Source: CAKZNE01 sp040222435
GTDB taxonomy: Bacteria; Bacteroidota; Bacteroidia; Flavobacteriales; Schleiferiaceae
NCBI GenBank assembly: GCA_965212245.1
Contig: OZ243107.1
Location: 2,170,001 to 2,234,000, forward strand
DNA: 64,000 nt
Direction: 5' to 3'
This document shows positions 34,063-42,735 of this stretch, piece after piece. Numbering within the stretch: position 1 is the first letter of the stretch; the number at the start of each line of letters is the position of its first letter. Position numbers and translations under genes: made by a program. A model generated the notes under the pieces. That model was given only the letters and a program-made list of their open reading frames with translations, was not told the DNA's origin and ran no database searches.

Positions 34063-37000
34063 ATGGCTTTAAGGAAAAACGATAGAAACAACTATAACAG
34101 TAACTTCAAAAGCATTACCATTAGCTTGTCCTCTCCGGAGCAAATCCTGGAGAAGTCCTATGGAGAAGTTCTGAAACCGGAAACGATTAACTACCGTACG
34201 CACAAACCCGAAAGAGATGGTTTGTTTTGTGAACGTATTTTCGGACCGGTAAAGGACTTTGAATGTGCCTGCGGTAAGTACAAGCGTATCCGCTACAAGG
34301 GTATTGTTTGCGACCGCTGTGGTGTTGAAGTAACTGAGAAAAAGGTACGTAGAGAGCGCGTAGGACACATCAACCTGGTGGTTCCTGTAGCACATATCTG
34401 GTACTTTAAATCCTTGCCTAATAAAATTGGTTACCTGTTAGGATTACCTACCAAGAAGCTCGATATGATTATTTATTACGAGCGCTATGTGGTAATTCAG
34501 GCCGGTAATGCCACTCAGCCTGATGGTACTCCATTGAATTATATGGATTATCTGACGGAAGAGGAATACCTTGAGATTTTAGATCGCTTGCCAAGTGAAA
34601 ACAATTACCTGGATGATAGCGATCCTAATAAATTTATCGCCAAAATGGGTGCTGAGGCTCTTATTGAGCTCTTATCCCGTTTGGATCTGGATCAATTATC
34701 CTATGACCTTCGTCATAAAGCGAACACTGAGACTTCTCAGCAACGTAAGCAGGAAGCGCTCAAGCGACTGCAGGTTGTAGAAGCCTTCCGGGATGCGAAT
34801 ACCCGCATTGAGAACCGTCCGGAGTGGATGATTGTGAAGGTGGTTCCGGTTATTCCACCAGAATTGCGCCCATTGGTGCCACTTGACGGTGGCCGTTTTG
34901 CAACGTCTGACCTGAATGATCTTTACCGTAGGGTAATTATCCGTAATAACCGTCTGAAACGTCTGATGGAGATCAAAGCTCCGGAAGTGATCCTTCGTAA
35001 TGAAAAGAGGATGCTTCAGGAATCTGTAGACTCCTTGTTTGACAATACACGTAAGTCCAGCGCTGTTAAGACCGATAGCAACCGTGCTCTGAAATCACTT
35101 TCTGATTCATTAAAAGGTAAGCAAGGTCGTTTCCGTCAAAACCTGTTAGGTAAAAGGGTTGACTACTCTGCACGTTCAGTGATCGTTGTAGGTCCTGACC
35201 TTAAACTTCACGAATGTGGTTTGCCTAAGGATATGGCCGCTGAGCTATACAAGCCTTTTATCGTGCGTAAGCTTATTGAAAGAGGTATTGTTAAGACAGT
35301 AAAATCAGCTAAAAAGATTATTGATAAGAGGGAGCCAGTAGTTTGGGATATTCTTGAAAATGTAATGAAAGGACATCCTGTTCTGTTGAACCGGGCTCCA
35401 ACATTGCACCGTTTGGGTATTCAGGCTTTCCAGCCTAAATTGATTGAAGGAAAAGCTATTCAGCTGCACCCATTGGTGTGTACAGCATTTAATGCTGACT
35501 TTGATGGTGATCAGATGGCGGTTCACCTTCCGTTAGGCTCTGCTGCTGTATTGGAAGCTCAGTTATTAATGCTTGCTTCTCATAACATTTTGAACCCGGC
35601 CAATGGTTCTCCTATTACCGTTCCTTCTCAGGACATGGTATTGGGTCTGTACTATATGACCAAAGGCCGTAAGAGTACCAAGGAGCACGAAATTAAGGGA
35701 GAAGGCCTTACTTTCTATTCTTCTGAGGAGGTGATCATTGCCCATAATGAGGGTAAAGTGAATCTTAACGCACTGGCTAAGATCCGTGCTAAGGTGGAAA
35801 ATGAGAACGGAGAACTGGAAACCAAACTTATAGACACTACTGTAGGTAGAATCCTTTTCAACACAGTTGTTCCTGAGAATGTGGCTTTCATCAATGAGGT
35901 ATTGACCAAGAAAGCCCTTCGTGGTATTATTGCCGGTATCCTTAAGAAAACTGATATTCCTACCACAGCTAAGTTCCTGGATGATATCAAGGATCTGGGT
36001 TATGGTAATGCGTTCAGAGGAGGTCTTTCCTTCTCACTGGGTGATATTATTATTCCTGAAGAAAAAGATAGCCTGGTAAAAGGTGCTGAAGAGCAAATTG
36101 AAAGCATCCTGGCCAGCTATAATATGGGACTTATCACCAATAACGAGCGTTATAATCAGGTGATTGACGTATGGACTAATACTAATGCACGCCTTACTGA
36201 GCGAGCCATGCACCACCTTAGCAGTGACAGACAAGGGTTTAATCCTATCTTCATGATGCTTGACTCCGGTGCACGGGGATCTAAAGAACAAATCCGTCAG
36301 CTATCCGGTATGCGTGGTCTGATGGCTAAGCCTCAGAAATCCGGTTCAAGCGGTGGTGAGATTATCGAAAACCCGATTATCTCTAACTTTAAGGAAGGTC
36401 TTTCAATTCTTGAGTACTTTATTTCTACTCACGGTGCACGTAAAGGTCTTGCGGATACGGCCCTTAAAACGGCTGATGCAGGTTATCTTACCCGTAGGCT
36501 TGTTGATGTTGCTCAGGATGTGATCATTAATGAAGATGATTGTGGTACTCTTAGAGGACTGGAAGTAACAGCTCTTAAGAAGAATGAAGAAACGGTAGAA
36601 CCATTGTTCGATCGTATCCTCGGACGTGTGTCACTTCACGATATCATTGACCCTGTAACAGAGGAAGTATATGTGAAGTCAGGTGAACAAATTAAGGAAG
36701 AAGCGGCTACCCGCATTGAAGAATCACCTATTCAAATGGTGGAAGTGCGTTCCGCATTAACCTGTGAATCTACTAAAGGTATTTGTGGTAAGTGTTACGG
36801 ACGTAACCTGAGTACTGGTAAGATGGTACAAACGGGTGAGTCTGTAGGTGTAATTGCCGCACAGTCTATTGGAGAACCAGGAACACAGCTTACTTTACGT
36901 ACCTTCCACGTGGGTGGTACGGCAGGTAACGTTTCTGAGGAATCTTCCATTACTGCCAAATTCAAAGGAAAAGTTGACTTTGAAGAACTGCGTACCGTAA

Positions 37001-38379
37001 AAGGTGAAGATAACGATGGTAATGAAGTTGAAGTAGTTATTGGTCGTACTGCAGAGATGAAGTTACTTGATCCTAAAAATGATATAGTCTTAGCTACCAA
37101 TAACATTCCTTACGGTTCATTCCTCAGGGTTGAAGACGGAGCTGTTGTTGAAAAAGGCGGTGTAATCTGTGAATGGGATCCGTATAACGCGGTAATCATT
37201 TCAGAAATTGCGGGAACTATCAAGTTTGCAGATATCGAGCAAGGTGTAACTTACCGTGTAGAGATTGACGAGCAAACTGGTTTCATGGAAAAAGTGATCA
37301 GTGAAACCCGTAACCGTAAGCTCATCCCAACTATTTCAATTGTGGATAATAAGGGCAAAGAGTTGAAACATTACACACTTCCGGTAGGGGCCCACATTAT
37401 TGTGGAAGAAGGTGACAAGATCAAGGCTGGTAAAACACTGGTTAAGATTCCTCGTAAATCAGCAAAAGCTGGTGATATTACGGGTGGTCTTCCAAGGGTA
37501 ACTGAACTTTTTGAAGCGCGTAACCCATCCAACCCTGCTGTGGTTTCTGAAATTGATGGTGTGGTTTCTTATGGTAAGATCAAACGGGGTAACCGTGAGA
37601 TCATCGTAGAAAGCCGTACCGGAGAACTTAAAAAATACCTGATCAACCTGAGCAAACAGATACTTGTACAGGAGAACGATTATGTACGTGCCGGAATGCC
37701 ACTTTCGGATGGAGCTACAACTCCATCGGACATTCTGAATATCCAGGGACCTAACCGGGTTCAGGAATACCTTGTTAACGAGGTTCAGGAGGTATACCGA
37801 CTGCAAGGTGTGAAGATCAACGATAAGCACTTTGAAGTGATCGTACGTCAGATGATGCGTAAAGTTGATATTCAGGACCCGGGAGACACTATGTTTCTTG
37901 AAGGTAACCTGGTTCACAAGAATGACTTTATCGAACAGAACGATTGGATCTTTGATAAGAAAGTGGTTACAGAACCAGGAGAGTCTGAAACTCTTAAAGC
38001 CGGACAGATTGTTACTGCACGCAGGTTAAGAGATGAAAACTCCCTGCTTCGCAGAGCTGATAAAACTCTGGCTGAAGCACGTGATGCACAGCCTGCAACA
38101 GCCAAGCCGGTATTGCAAGGTATTACCCGTGCTTCGCTACAAACCAAGTCTTTCCTTTCTGCGGCTTCCTTCCAGGAAACGACTAAGGTTCTTAATGAAG
38201 CTGCCGTTAACGGTAAGCGTGATTATCTCGAAGGTCTTAAAGAGAATGTATTGGTTGGCCATAAGATCCCTGCCGGTACAGGTTTGAAAGAATACGAGAA
38301 TATCATTGTAGGATCTAAGGAAGACTATGAAAAGCTGAAGGGCAAAGAAGTAGTAGAGGTTGAAGAAGTTAAAAGCTAG
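34063..38379 (+). CDS. rpoC: DNA-directed RNA polymerase subunit beta'
   Basis: 1438 residues. The N-terminal zinc site is CACGKYKRIRYKGIVCDRCG, the catalytic magnesium motif is NADFDGDQMAVH (three Asp), the bridge-helix region includes GARGSKEQIRQLSGMRGLMAKP, and the second zinc site is CESTKGICGKCYG. The trigger-loop region GESVGVIAAQSIGEPGTQLTLRTFH is intact. C-terminal residues after about 1400 are acidic and Lys-rich (EVVEVEEVKS). A DUF3467 gene follows by 15 bases. Confidence 0.98.
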   Translation: MALRKNDRNNYNSNFKSITISLSSPEQILEKSYGEVLKPETINYRTHKPERDGLFCERIFGPVKDFECACGKYKRIRYKGIVCDRCGVEVTEKKVRRERVGHINLVVPVAHIWYFKSLPNKIGYLLGLPTKKLDMIIYYERYVVIQAGNATQPDGTPLNYMDYLTEEEYLEILDRLPSENNYLDDSDPNKFIAKMGAEALIELLSRLDLDQLSYDLRHKANTETSQQRKQEALKRLQVVEAFRDANTRIENRPEWMIVKVVPVIPPELRPLVPLDGGRFATSDLNDLYRRVIIRNNRLKRLMEIKAPEVILRNEKRMLQESVDSLFDNTRKSSAVKTDSNRALKSLSDSLKGKQGRFRQNLLGKRVDYSARSVIVVGPDLKLHECGLPKDMAAELYKPFIVRKLIERGIVKTVKSAKKIIDKREPVVWDILENVMKGHPVLLNRAPTLHRLGIQAFQPKLIEGKAIQLHPLVCTAFNADFDGDQMAVHLPLGSAAVLEAQLLMLASHNILNPANGSPITVPSQDMVLGLYYMTKGRKSTKEHEIKGEGLTFYSSEEVIIAHNEGKVNLNALAKIRAKVENENGELETKLIDTTVGRILFNTVVPENVAFINEVLTKKALRGIIAGILKKTDIPTTAKFLDDIKDLGYGNAFRGGLSFSLGDIIIPEEKDSLVKGAEEQIESILASYNMGLITNNERYNQVIDVWTNTNARLTERAMHHLSSDRQGFNPIFMMLDSGARGSKEQIRQLSGMRGLMAKPQKSGSSGGEIIENPIISNFKEGLSILEYFISTHGARKGLADTALKTADAGYLTRRLVDVAQDVIINEDDCGTLRGLEVTALKKNEETVEPLFDRILGRVSLHDIIDPVTEEVYVKSGEQIKEEAATRIEESPIQMVEVRSALTCESTKGICGKCYGRNLSTGKMVQTGESVGVIAAQSIGEPGTQLTLRTFHVGGTAGNVSEESSITAKFKGKVDFEELRTVKGEDNDGNEVEVVIGRTAEMKLLDPKNDIVLATNNIPYGSFLRVEDGAVVEKGGVICEWDPYNAVIISEIAGTIKFADIEQGVTYRVEIDEQTGFMEKVISETRNRKLIPTISIVDNKGKELKHYTLPVGAHIIVEEGDKIKAGKTLVKIPRKSAKAGDITGGLPRVTELFEARNPSNPAVVSEIDGVVSYGKIKRGNREIIVESRTGELKKYLINLSKQILVQENDYVRAGMPLSDGATTPSDILNIQGPNRVQEYLVNEVQEVYRLQGVKINDKHFEVIVRQMMRKVDIQDPGDTMFLEGNLVHKNDFIEQNDWIFDKKVVTEPGESETLKAGQIVTARRLRDENSLLRRADKTLAEARDAQPATAKPVLQGITRASLQTKSFLSAASFQETTKVLNEAAVNGKRDYLEGLKENVLVGHKIPAGTGLKEYENIIVGSKEDYEKLKGKEVVEVEEVKS

Positions 38380-38394
38380 CATATATCAAGCGTA

Positions 38395-38721
38395 ATGTCT
38401 GACGATAATAATTTAAATAAGGCCAAGGAAGGTCAAATGAATGTGGAACTGACGGAAGAAGTGGCGGAAGGAATTTATTCCAACCTGGCCATTATTAACC
38501 ACTCAGCCAGTGAGTTTGTACTTGATTTTATTAAAGTAATGCCAGGTGTTCCTAAAGCCAAGGTTAAATCGCGGATTGTATTGACACCTCAGCATGCTAA
38601 ACGCTTTCTGAGGGCTATGCAGGATAATATTGCCCGCTTTGAGAGTCAGCATGGCGAGATCCAGGATACGGAGCAACCGCAAATGCCTCTTAATTTTGGC
38701 GGACCAACTGGTCAGGCTTAA
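38395..38721 (+). CDS. DUF3467 family protein
   Basis: 108 residues. I recognise the DUF3467 pattern: YSNLAIINHSASEFVLDFIKVMPG, then KAKVKSRIVLTPQHAKRFLRAMQDNIARFE. It is small, cytoplasmic and without a known activity, and commonly follows rpoC in Bacteroidota. It is 15 bases after rpoC and before the strong terminator, so it is the last gene of the ribosomal-polymerase transcript. A role in transcription is suggested only by this linkage. Confidence 0.88.
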   Translation: MSDDNNLNKAKEGQMNVELTEEVAEGIYSNLAIINHSASEFVLDFIKVMPGVPKAKVKSRIVLTPQHAKRFLRAMQDNIARFESQHGEIQDTEQPQMPLNFGGPTGQA

Positions 38722-38748
38722 CTTCTCTTTACACAGATAGATTTTATA

Positions 38749-38777
38749 ACCCGCACTCTTTGAGTGCGGGTTTTTTT
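38749..38777 (+). terminator. terminator of the rpoBC transcript
   Basis: ACCCGCACTC (38749-38758) pairs perfectly with GAGTGCGGGT (38762-38771) around TTT, and seven T (38771-38777) follow. A textbook intrinsic terminator 28 bases after the DUF3467 stop. Confidence 0.95.
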
Positions 38778-38819
38778 ATGAAGTGGTATGCTTATTGTCT
38801 TTACGTTAAGCGAAAACAA

Positions 38820-39275
38820 ATGAAAATGAAATTTCTTCACTTAAGCCTGAGTATTCTTATACTTGGGGTCTTATCCGCCTGTAGTACCTGTGAAAATGAT
38901 GGTGACCTTTTTGAAAACCGGGGTCTCATCATCCGCAGTACCTTTGCCCCCGATTGTGCCAAAAGAATAAATCCTGTGCCAGATGAATTGGTGGTCCGCA
39001 GTGATAGTGCCCTTAGCTTTTATTATTCAGGAGGTACTTCCTGTAACTGGAAAATTGATTTTGAGCAAGAGACTTTGCTCAGATATACTTCCAATGGACA
39101 ATGCAATGTGCAGGTGATCCGGGAGGTAAGGTCTAATGGAGAAAGTACATATCTGTACCAAAAGAACATCAATGAATGCGGAGACTGCAATCTGGGTACT
39201 TTTGATGAAGGCTGGGTAGTAGTTGATATTAATGATGAGGATGCCGAATTTAAATTCCGTACCATTAGAAATTAA
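38820..39275 (+). CDS. small Cys-rich lipoprotein of unknown function
   Basis: 151 residues from ATG 38820 (a second ATG two codons later is equally possible). An in-frame ATG upstream falls in the rpoC-operon terminator and is rejected. The signal peptide (FLHLSLSILILGVL) ends in the lipobox SAC. The mature part has further Cys (STCEN, PDCAK, TSCNW, QCN, NECGDCN), enough for several disulfides, and is beta-rich. No family recognised. It stands between the strong terminator and a long regulatory region, and needs its own promoter, which I did not find. Confidence 0.65.
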   Translation: MKMKFLHLSLSILILGVLSACSTCENDGDLFENRGLIIRSTFAPDCAKRINPVPDELVVRSDSALSFYYSGGTSCNWKIDFEQETLLRYTSNGQCNVQVIREVRSNGESTYLYQKNINECGDCNLGTFDEGWVVVDINDEDAEFKFRTIRN

Positions 39276-39416
39276 GACCAATACCCCGGTTAAAAGCGGA
39301 TGATCGATAAAGCTCACTGATTTTTTACTAAGTAGGAAATGAATTACAAAATGTGCAAATAATTGAAAATCAGATTTTAGTATGGCTGAATAATTTCCCC
39401 CATCACCCTTAGTAGA

Positions 39417-39456
39417 AGATTTATCCTACATTTTTTATTATTTGTAGGATAAATCT
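39417..39456. repeat. perfect 14-bp inverted repeat upstream of the M43-like gene
   Basis: The 14-base arm AGATTTATCCTACA (39417-39430) is repeated exactly in inverted form at 39443-39456, with an A/T loop of 12 bases. The right arm covers the expected -33 region of the TATATTTG box at 39470-39477. As an RNA hairpin it has no T run after it, so an operator is more likely than a terminator. Confidence 0.7.
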
Positions 39457-39469
39457 GTAATAAGTTTCT

Positions 39470-39477
39470 TATATTTG
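39470..39477 (+). promoter_or_regulatory. candidate -7 box for the M43-like gene
   Basis: TATATTTG matches TAnnTTTG and lies 28 bases before the ATG at 39505. There is no TTTG at standard spacing; the region where it should be is occupied by an arm of the inverted repeat, which fits a promoter needing an activator or blocked by a repressor. Confidence 0.5.
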
Positions 39478-39504
39478 TTCTCAGAATTAAAAATCGAGGT
39501 AGAT

Positions 39505-40407
39505 ATGAAAACAATTATTACACTTACCCTGGCTACATTTATTAGTTCTTTATCATGGGCATCAGGTCCTGATAAAAGTGGCGATAAGGTTGCAGAACCG
39601 GCCTTTATAGGATATGATGCAGCTAAAGGTTCTTGGGAACAACCTAATCCGGTGTTCCGTTGGCCTTTACCAGCTGTTAAAGGTGAAGTTTTTGTGAATG
39701 TGCAGTTTGTGTGGTTGGGTGAAAGTTTGGTTCAGGAGTCTGCTCTTAATGAAACCCGGGCTTATTTGAACGATGTATATAATGCCCATGGCATTTACAT
39801 TTCTTACAATCCACTGGAAACAGAAAAAGAAGTGGATAAAGATCAACTGATTCAGGATTGGAAAGAGATATTACCGGCCAAAAAAGGTCAGCTAACGGTG
39901 TATGTGTTGCCTTTTGAAGGAACTGAGCTGGAGAGGAGAGATCTGTATTCAACTAATCAAATTGTATCCAACAGAGCCTTAGTGCCCTTTCAGGATGAGC
40001 AGGAGTTTAAAGTTTTTGTAGCTAAAAACCTGGGGCACATGTTAGGTCTTTTACCAACTTATTTCGAAAACCCGGTGTATGGAGTAAATTCTGAAGATGG
40101 AGATAATTGTGGTAATGCCGGAGATTTTGTTTGTGATACTCCATTTGATTACCTGGGTCTTCGCAATGATGTGAAGAAGCGTAGCTGTCGCTATAAAGGA
40201 AAGGTAGGAGATCCTGATGCTGGTAATATTATGGCTAACTCATGGACGGAGTGCATGGACCATATTACCCCTGAGCAAGCCAATAAGATCAAATACAACC
40301 TTTCTGTAATTCCTGCTCTGCAAAGTACCCTGGATACTAAATCTACAATAGCCCTTAATATTGACGCTTTATCATTTAAAAGTCAAGACAAAGCATCCTT
40401 AGAATAA
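39505..40407 (+). CDS. secreted M43 (pappalysin-like) protein with lost catalytic site
   Basis: 300 residues from ATG 39505, which gives the signal peptide MKTIITLTLATFISSLSWAS. The fold signature of M43 proteases is retained: an alanine/leucine zinc-helix region, NCGNAGDFVCDTP (residues 201-213) and NIMANSW..CMDHITPEQANKI (241-262). But the zinc motif HExxHxxGxxH reads KNLGHMLGLLP at 174-184: the first His is Lys, the catalytic Glu is Asn and the third His is Pro; only His178 and Gly181 remain. It is therefore very unlikely to be an active protease. No T9SS tail. The active-looking relative at 60425-61756 shows the intact motif. It might bind peptides or act as a decoy or inhibitor, but this is inference. 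Confidence 0.75.
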   Translation: MKTIITLTLATFISSLSWASGPDKSGDKVAEPAFIGYDAAKGSWEQPNPVFRWPLPAVKGEVFVNVQFVWLGESLVQESALNETRAYLNDVYNAHGIYISYNPLETEKEVDKDQLIQDWKEILPAKKGQLTVYVLPFEGTELERRDLYSTNQIVSNRALVPFQDEQEFKVFVAKNLGHMLGLLPTYFENPVYGVNSEDGDNCGNAGDFVCDTPFDYLGLRNDVKKRSCRYKGKVGDPDAGNIMANSWTECMDHITPEQANKIKYNLSVIPALQSTLDTKSTIALNIDALSFKSQDKASLE

Positions 40408-40435
40408 TTGTTTTTCCCATTATCTCGAACAAGCA

Positions 40436-40474
40436 AAATAGAGGCTGGCCAGAAGGTTAGCCTCTATTTGTTTT
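40436..40474. terminator. bidirectional terminator between convergent genes
   Basis: AAATAGAGGCT (40436-40446) pairs with AGCCTCTATTT (40459-40469) with a 12-base loop; GTTTTT follows on the plus strand. It ends the M43-like transcript. The TAG stop of the convergent TonB-C gene (40464-40466) lies inside the right arm. Confidence 0.75.
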
Positions 40475-40928
40475 TAAGTCTGGCTTCAATGGGGAACGTA
40501 TATTTCATTCGAACTGGTTTTCCCTGCATGGTAGCAGGTTTACTTATCTTAATACCATTAATTGAATTTAAAGCCTCTCTTTCCAATTCCTGCGCTGCCG
40601 TCAGTTGGTCAGCATCCTCCTGATAGTCTTCCTGTATCCCTTTTGATACACGAGCTTCACTGATATTTCCGTCCTTCTCAATTATAAAGCTTACACTTAT
40701 GGTACCCCCCACACCAGCTTTACGTGCAGATTCGGGAAAAACGAAATTGCGGGAAACCAAATTTTGAATGTGCTTGTCAAAACATGTTTCTCTATTTATT
40801 AAGTCTGTTTCTTCACAGCCTTCGTGCACCGGAAATGCTTCTACCCGTGTGTAGATAATATCCTCCTGACCCTGTGCATAAGTAAGTGCTAAGCTAAGCA
40901 GCAGCGTAAATAGTATAAATTTCTTCAT
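40464..40928 (-). CDS. secreted TonB C-terminal-domain protein
   Basis: 154 residues. After a signal peptide (FILFTLLLSLALTYAQG) the protein is almost entirely a TonB-C domain: PESARKAGVGGTISVSFIIEKDGNISEARVSKGI, then RMKYTFPIEA at the end. A Cys pair before it (GCEETDLINRETC) is also present in the homologous tail of the M56 protein next to it (DCDTEASIDEQKVC). There is no cytoplasmic anchor or Pro-rich spacer, so it cannot transmit proton-motive force like classic TonB and may bind envelope partners. It lies 115 bases downstream of the M56 gene, beyond a terminator, and so needs its own promoter or read-through. Confidence 0.8.
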   Translation of the reverse strand: MKKFILFTLLLSLALTYAQGQEDIIYTRVEAFPVHEGCEETDLINRETCFDKHIQNLVSRNFVFPESARKAGVGGTISVSFIIEKDGNISEARVSKGIQEDYQEDADQLTAAQELEREALNSINGIKISKPATMQGKPVRMKYTFPIEARLKNK

Positions 40929-40985
40929 GATACAAGTTTAGAATAAGCTAACCTTAATGTGAGTTTGAGGTTCGGTTAAGGTTAT

Positions 40986-41017
40986 AAAAAAACCGCTGTT
41001 TAAACAGCGGTTTTTTT
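40986..41017. terminator. terminator after the M56-TonB gene
   Basis: CCGCTGTTTAAACAGCGG (40993-41010) is a perfect palindrome flanked by seven A on the left and seven T on the right, so it works on both strands. On the minus strand it ends the blaI-M56 transcript 27 bases after the stop at 41044. Confidence 0.85.
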
Positions 41018-41043
41018 AAATGCCGGTTAAGAAACTAACCCGT

Positions 41044-42345
41044 TTAGCTAAGCTTAAAGCTAATGGGCAGTATCAGTTTCATTGCCACATTCTTACCTTT
41101 AATCCGGGCGGGCTTAAGGTTGGGGATATCAGAAATAAGTAATACGGCCCGATCCTCCAATTGTTTGGCCGCCTCTTTCATTTCCTGGGAAGCATCTTCG
41201 TCCAGGGCAATACCCCTCACTACTTTCACTGCTGTGACTTCACCGCTTTTACTGGTTACAAACTCCACAAAAACCTTTCCTTCCAGACCTGCTTTTTCGG
41301 CCTCTTCGGGATATTTCAGATTTTCCTGAAGGTGACGGATAATACCCTGATGAAAGCAAACTTTTTGCTCATCTATTGAAGCTTCCGTATCACAATCTTT
41401 AAAGAGAGGAGGCTGTTCAACTTCTTCAAATGACACCGTTTTTGAAACAGTTGCTGCTTCTTCACCTTTTTCAGATGATTTGTTACAAGCGTGTAAAGTC
41501 ATGGCAAGCGCCAGTGGAAGCATAGCCCAATAAGCAGTTCTTAACCACTTGGGCGATTCTTTTTTGTACAACATGGTAATTCTTGTTTTTAAGAGTGATG
41601 AATTAAAAAATGGATTGACCGTACCAATCGTCATCGGCAGCGACCATTCCTTTCCAAAAGTGCTGCTTAACAGCATGCGCGCATAGACTTCACGTGAAGT
41701 TTCTTTTAAAGCTTTCTGGTCCGCCAGACATTCATGGGTTTGCCTTAGTTCCCGGGCCAGTAAATGTATAAATGGATTAAACCAAAAGATTATTCCCAAT
41801 ACGTTATAGTAAATGTTGTCAGCACTGTGTAATTGATGCCGGTGTACTTCTTCATGATTCAAAACAGTTTTCAGATCAGGGTGATCTTTGAGAGAGGTTG
41901 GGATTACAATGCTTTGGAAAAAAGCAAATGGACTATCTGCCTTTGATGAAAGGAGGAAATTTAAATTACCCCACCGGGCCGGTTCACTTTGGCGTACTAT
42001 GCGATATACCCGGAGCAATCCTAAGGCAAATGGAATTATACTGAACAGTATACCGGCATAATAGATAGATTGCCAAGACCAATAACCGGAAAAGCCGTGA
42101 TCATAATCACTAGCCTGGGCATCGGACACTAGTGTTACTGGTAAGAGGGTGGTGGAAAAGCCGGTGCTTTCTAAAACCGGGTCGTTATAAAACGGGGCAA
42201 CCAGGGGAATACCGATACTAAGTAAAGGTATCATAAGCAGCACCAGGCGATTGAGCTGTAAAAAACTTTGCTTGCGAAAAAGCAGCACATACAAGCCGTA
42301 ATAGATGCCACTAAACAGTATGGTATTTATAATAAACAGCTTCAT
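41044..42345 (-). CDS. M56 (BlaR1/MecR1-type) membrane protease fused to a TonB-C domain
   Basis: 433 residues. The N-terminal part has about four membrane segments (residues 4-22, 33-50, 92-112, 270-287) with the M56 zinc site HEEVH at 164-168 and LRQTHECLADQKAL downstream, as in BlaR1. After the last membrane segment (HACNKSSEK) the usual beta-lactam sensor domain is absent; a TonB-C domain sits there instead (about 320-433: PEEAEKAGLEGKVFVEFVTSKSGEVTAVKVVRGI). Its ATG overlaps the BlaI stop as TAATG. The M56 protease probably cleaves the BlaI-type repressor when its periplasmic domain senses a signal; the signal is unknown. Confidence 0.88.
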   Translation of the reverse strand: MKLFIINTILFSGIYYGLYVLLFRKQSFLQLNRLVLLMIPLLSIGIPLVAPFYNDPVLESTGFSTTLLPVTLVSDAQASDYDHGFSGYWSWQSIYYAGILFSIIPFALGLLRVYRIVRQSEPARWGNLNFLLSSKADSPFAFFQSIVIPTSLKDHPDLKTVLNHEEVHRHQLHSADNIYYNVLGIIFWFNPFIHLLARELRQTHECLADQKALKETSREVYARMLLSSTFGKEWSLPMTIGTVNPFFNSSLLKTRITMLYKKESPKWLRTAYWAMLPLALAMTLHACNKSSEKGEEAATVSKTVSFEEVEQPPLFKDCDTEASIDEQKVCFHQGIIRHLQENLKYPEEAEKAGLEGKVFVEFVTSKSGEVTAVKVVRGIALDEDASQEMKEAAKQLEDRAVLLISDIPNLKPARIKGKNVAMKLILPISFKLS

Positions 42346-42707
42346 TACTTTTTTTCTTTTTCAATCAGTTTCAGTATCTCATCCAGTTCTTTGGTATTTA
42401 CCTTATTCTTCTCCACAAAAAAGGAAACCATTTTGCTTAAAGAACCACTGAAGTAAGATTTCATTAAACCATCCATACGAAAACGACTGTATGCTTCACG
42501 AGTGATCAATGGATGATATTGATGGGATTTTCCCCGAGCTTCATGACCAACCATTTCTTTTTGCTGAAGGATCCGGACAATGGTGGAAACCGTATTATAG
42601 GCTGGTTTAGGTTCCGGCATTTCGGCAATAATTTCCTTAACAAAAGCTTTTTTCAGTTGCCAGAGGATTTGCATGATCTCTTCTTCAGCTTTGGTCAGTT
42701 CCTTCAT
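42345..42707 (-). CDS. BlaI/MecI/CopY-family winged-helix repressor
   Basis: 120 residues. Opening LTKAEEEIMQILWQLKKAFVKEIIAEMPEP and the recognition-helix part AYNTVSTIVRILQQKEMVGHEARGKSHQYHPLIT match BlaI. The C-terminal helix region (MVSFFVEKNKVNTKELDEILKLIEK) is the dimerisation arm, where the M56 partner would cut. It overlaps the M56 gene by one base. Two adjacent palindromes in its promoter are the likely autoregulatory sites. Regulated genes outside this locus cannot be predicted. Confidence 0.92.
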   Translation of the reverse strand: MKELTKAEEEIMQILWQLKKAFVKEIIAEMPEPKPAYNTVSTIVRILQQKEMVGHEARGKSHQYHPLITREAYSRFRMDGLMKSYFSGSLSKMVSFFVEKNKVNTKELDEILKLIEKEKK

Positions 42708-42726
42708 AGTTTGTTCTTTACCAGAC

Positions 42727-42734
42727 CAAATTTA
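42727..42734 (-). promoter_or_regulatory. -7 box of the blaI-M56 operon
   Basis: On the minus strand TAAATTTG, a full match to TAnnTTTG, about 20 bases before the blaI ATG. The two palindromes begin one base upstream of it, so a repressor bound there would cover the spacer and the -33 region. Confidence 0.6.
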
Positions 42735-42735
42735 T

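Noticed and set aside
31352..38382. Several long minus-strand open frames opposite rpoB and rpoC
   Set aside because: They are mirror frames of highly conserved genes with strong codon preference; none has recognisable motifs.
38760..38819. An upstream start for the lipoprotein at 38820
   Set aside because: It falls in the rpoC-operon terminator and would destroy the lipoprotein signal peptide.
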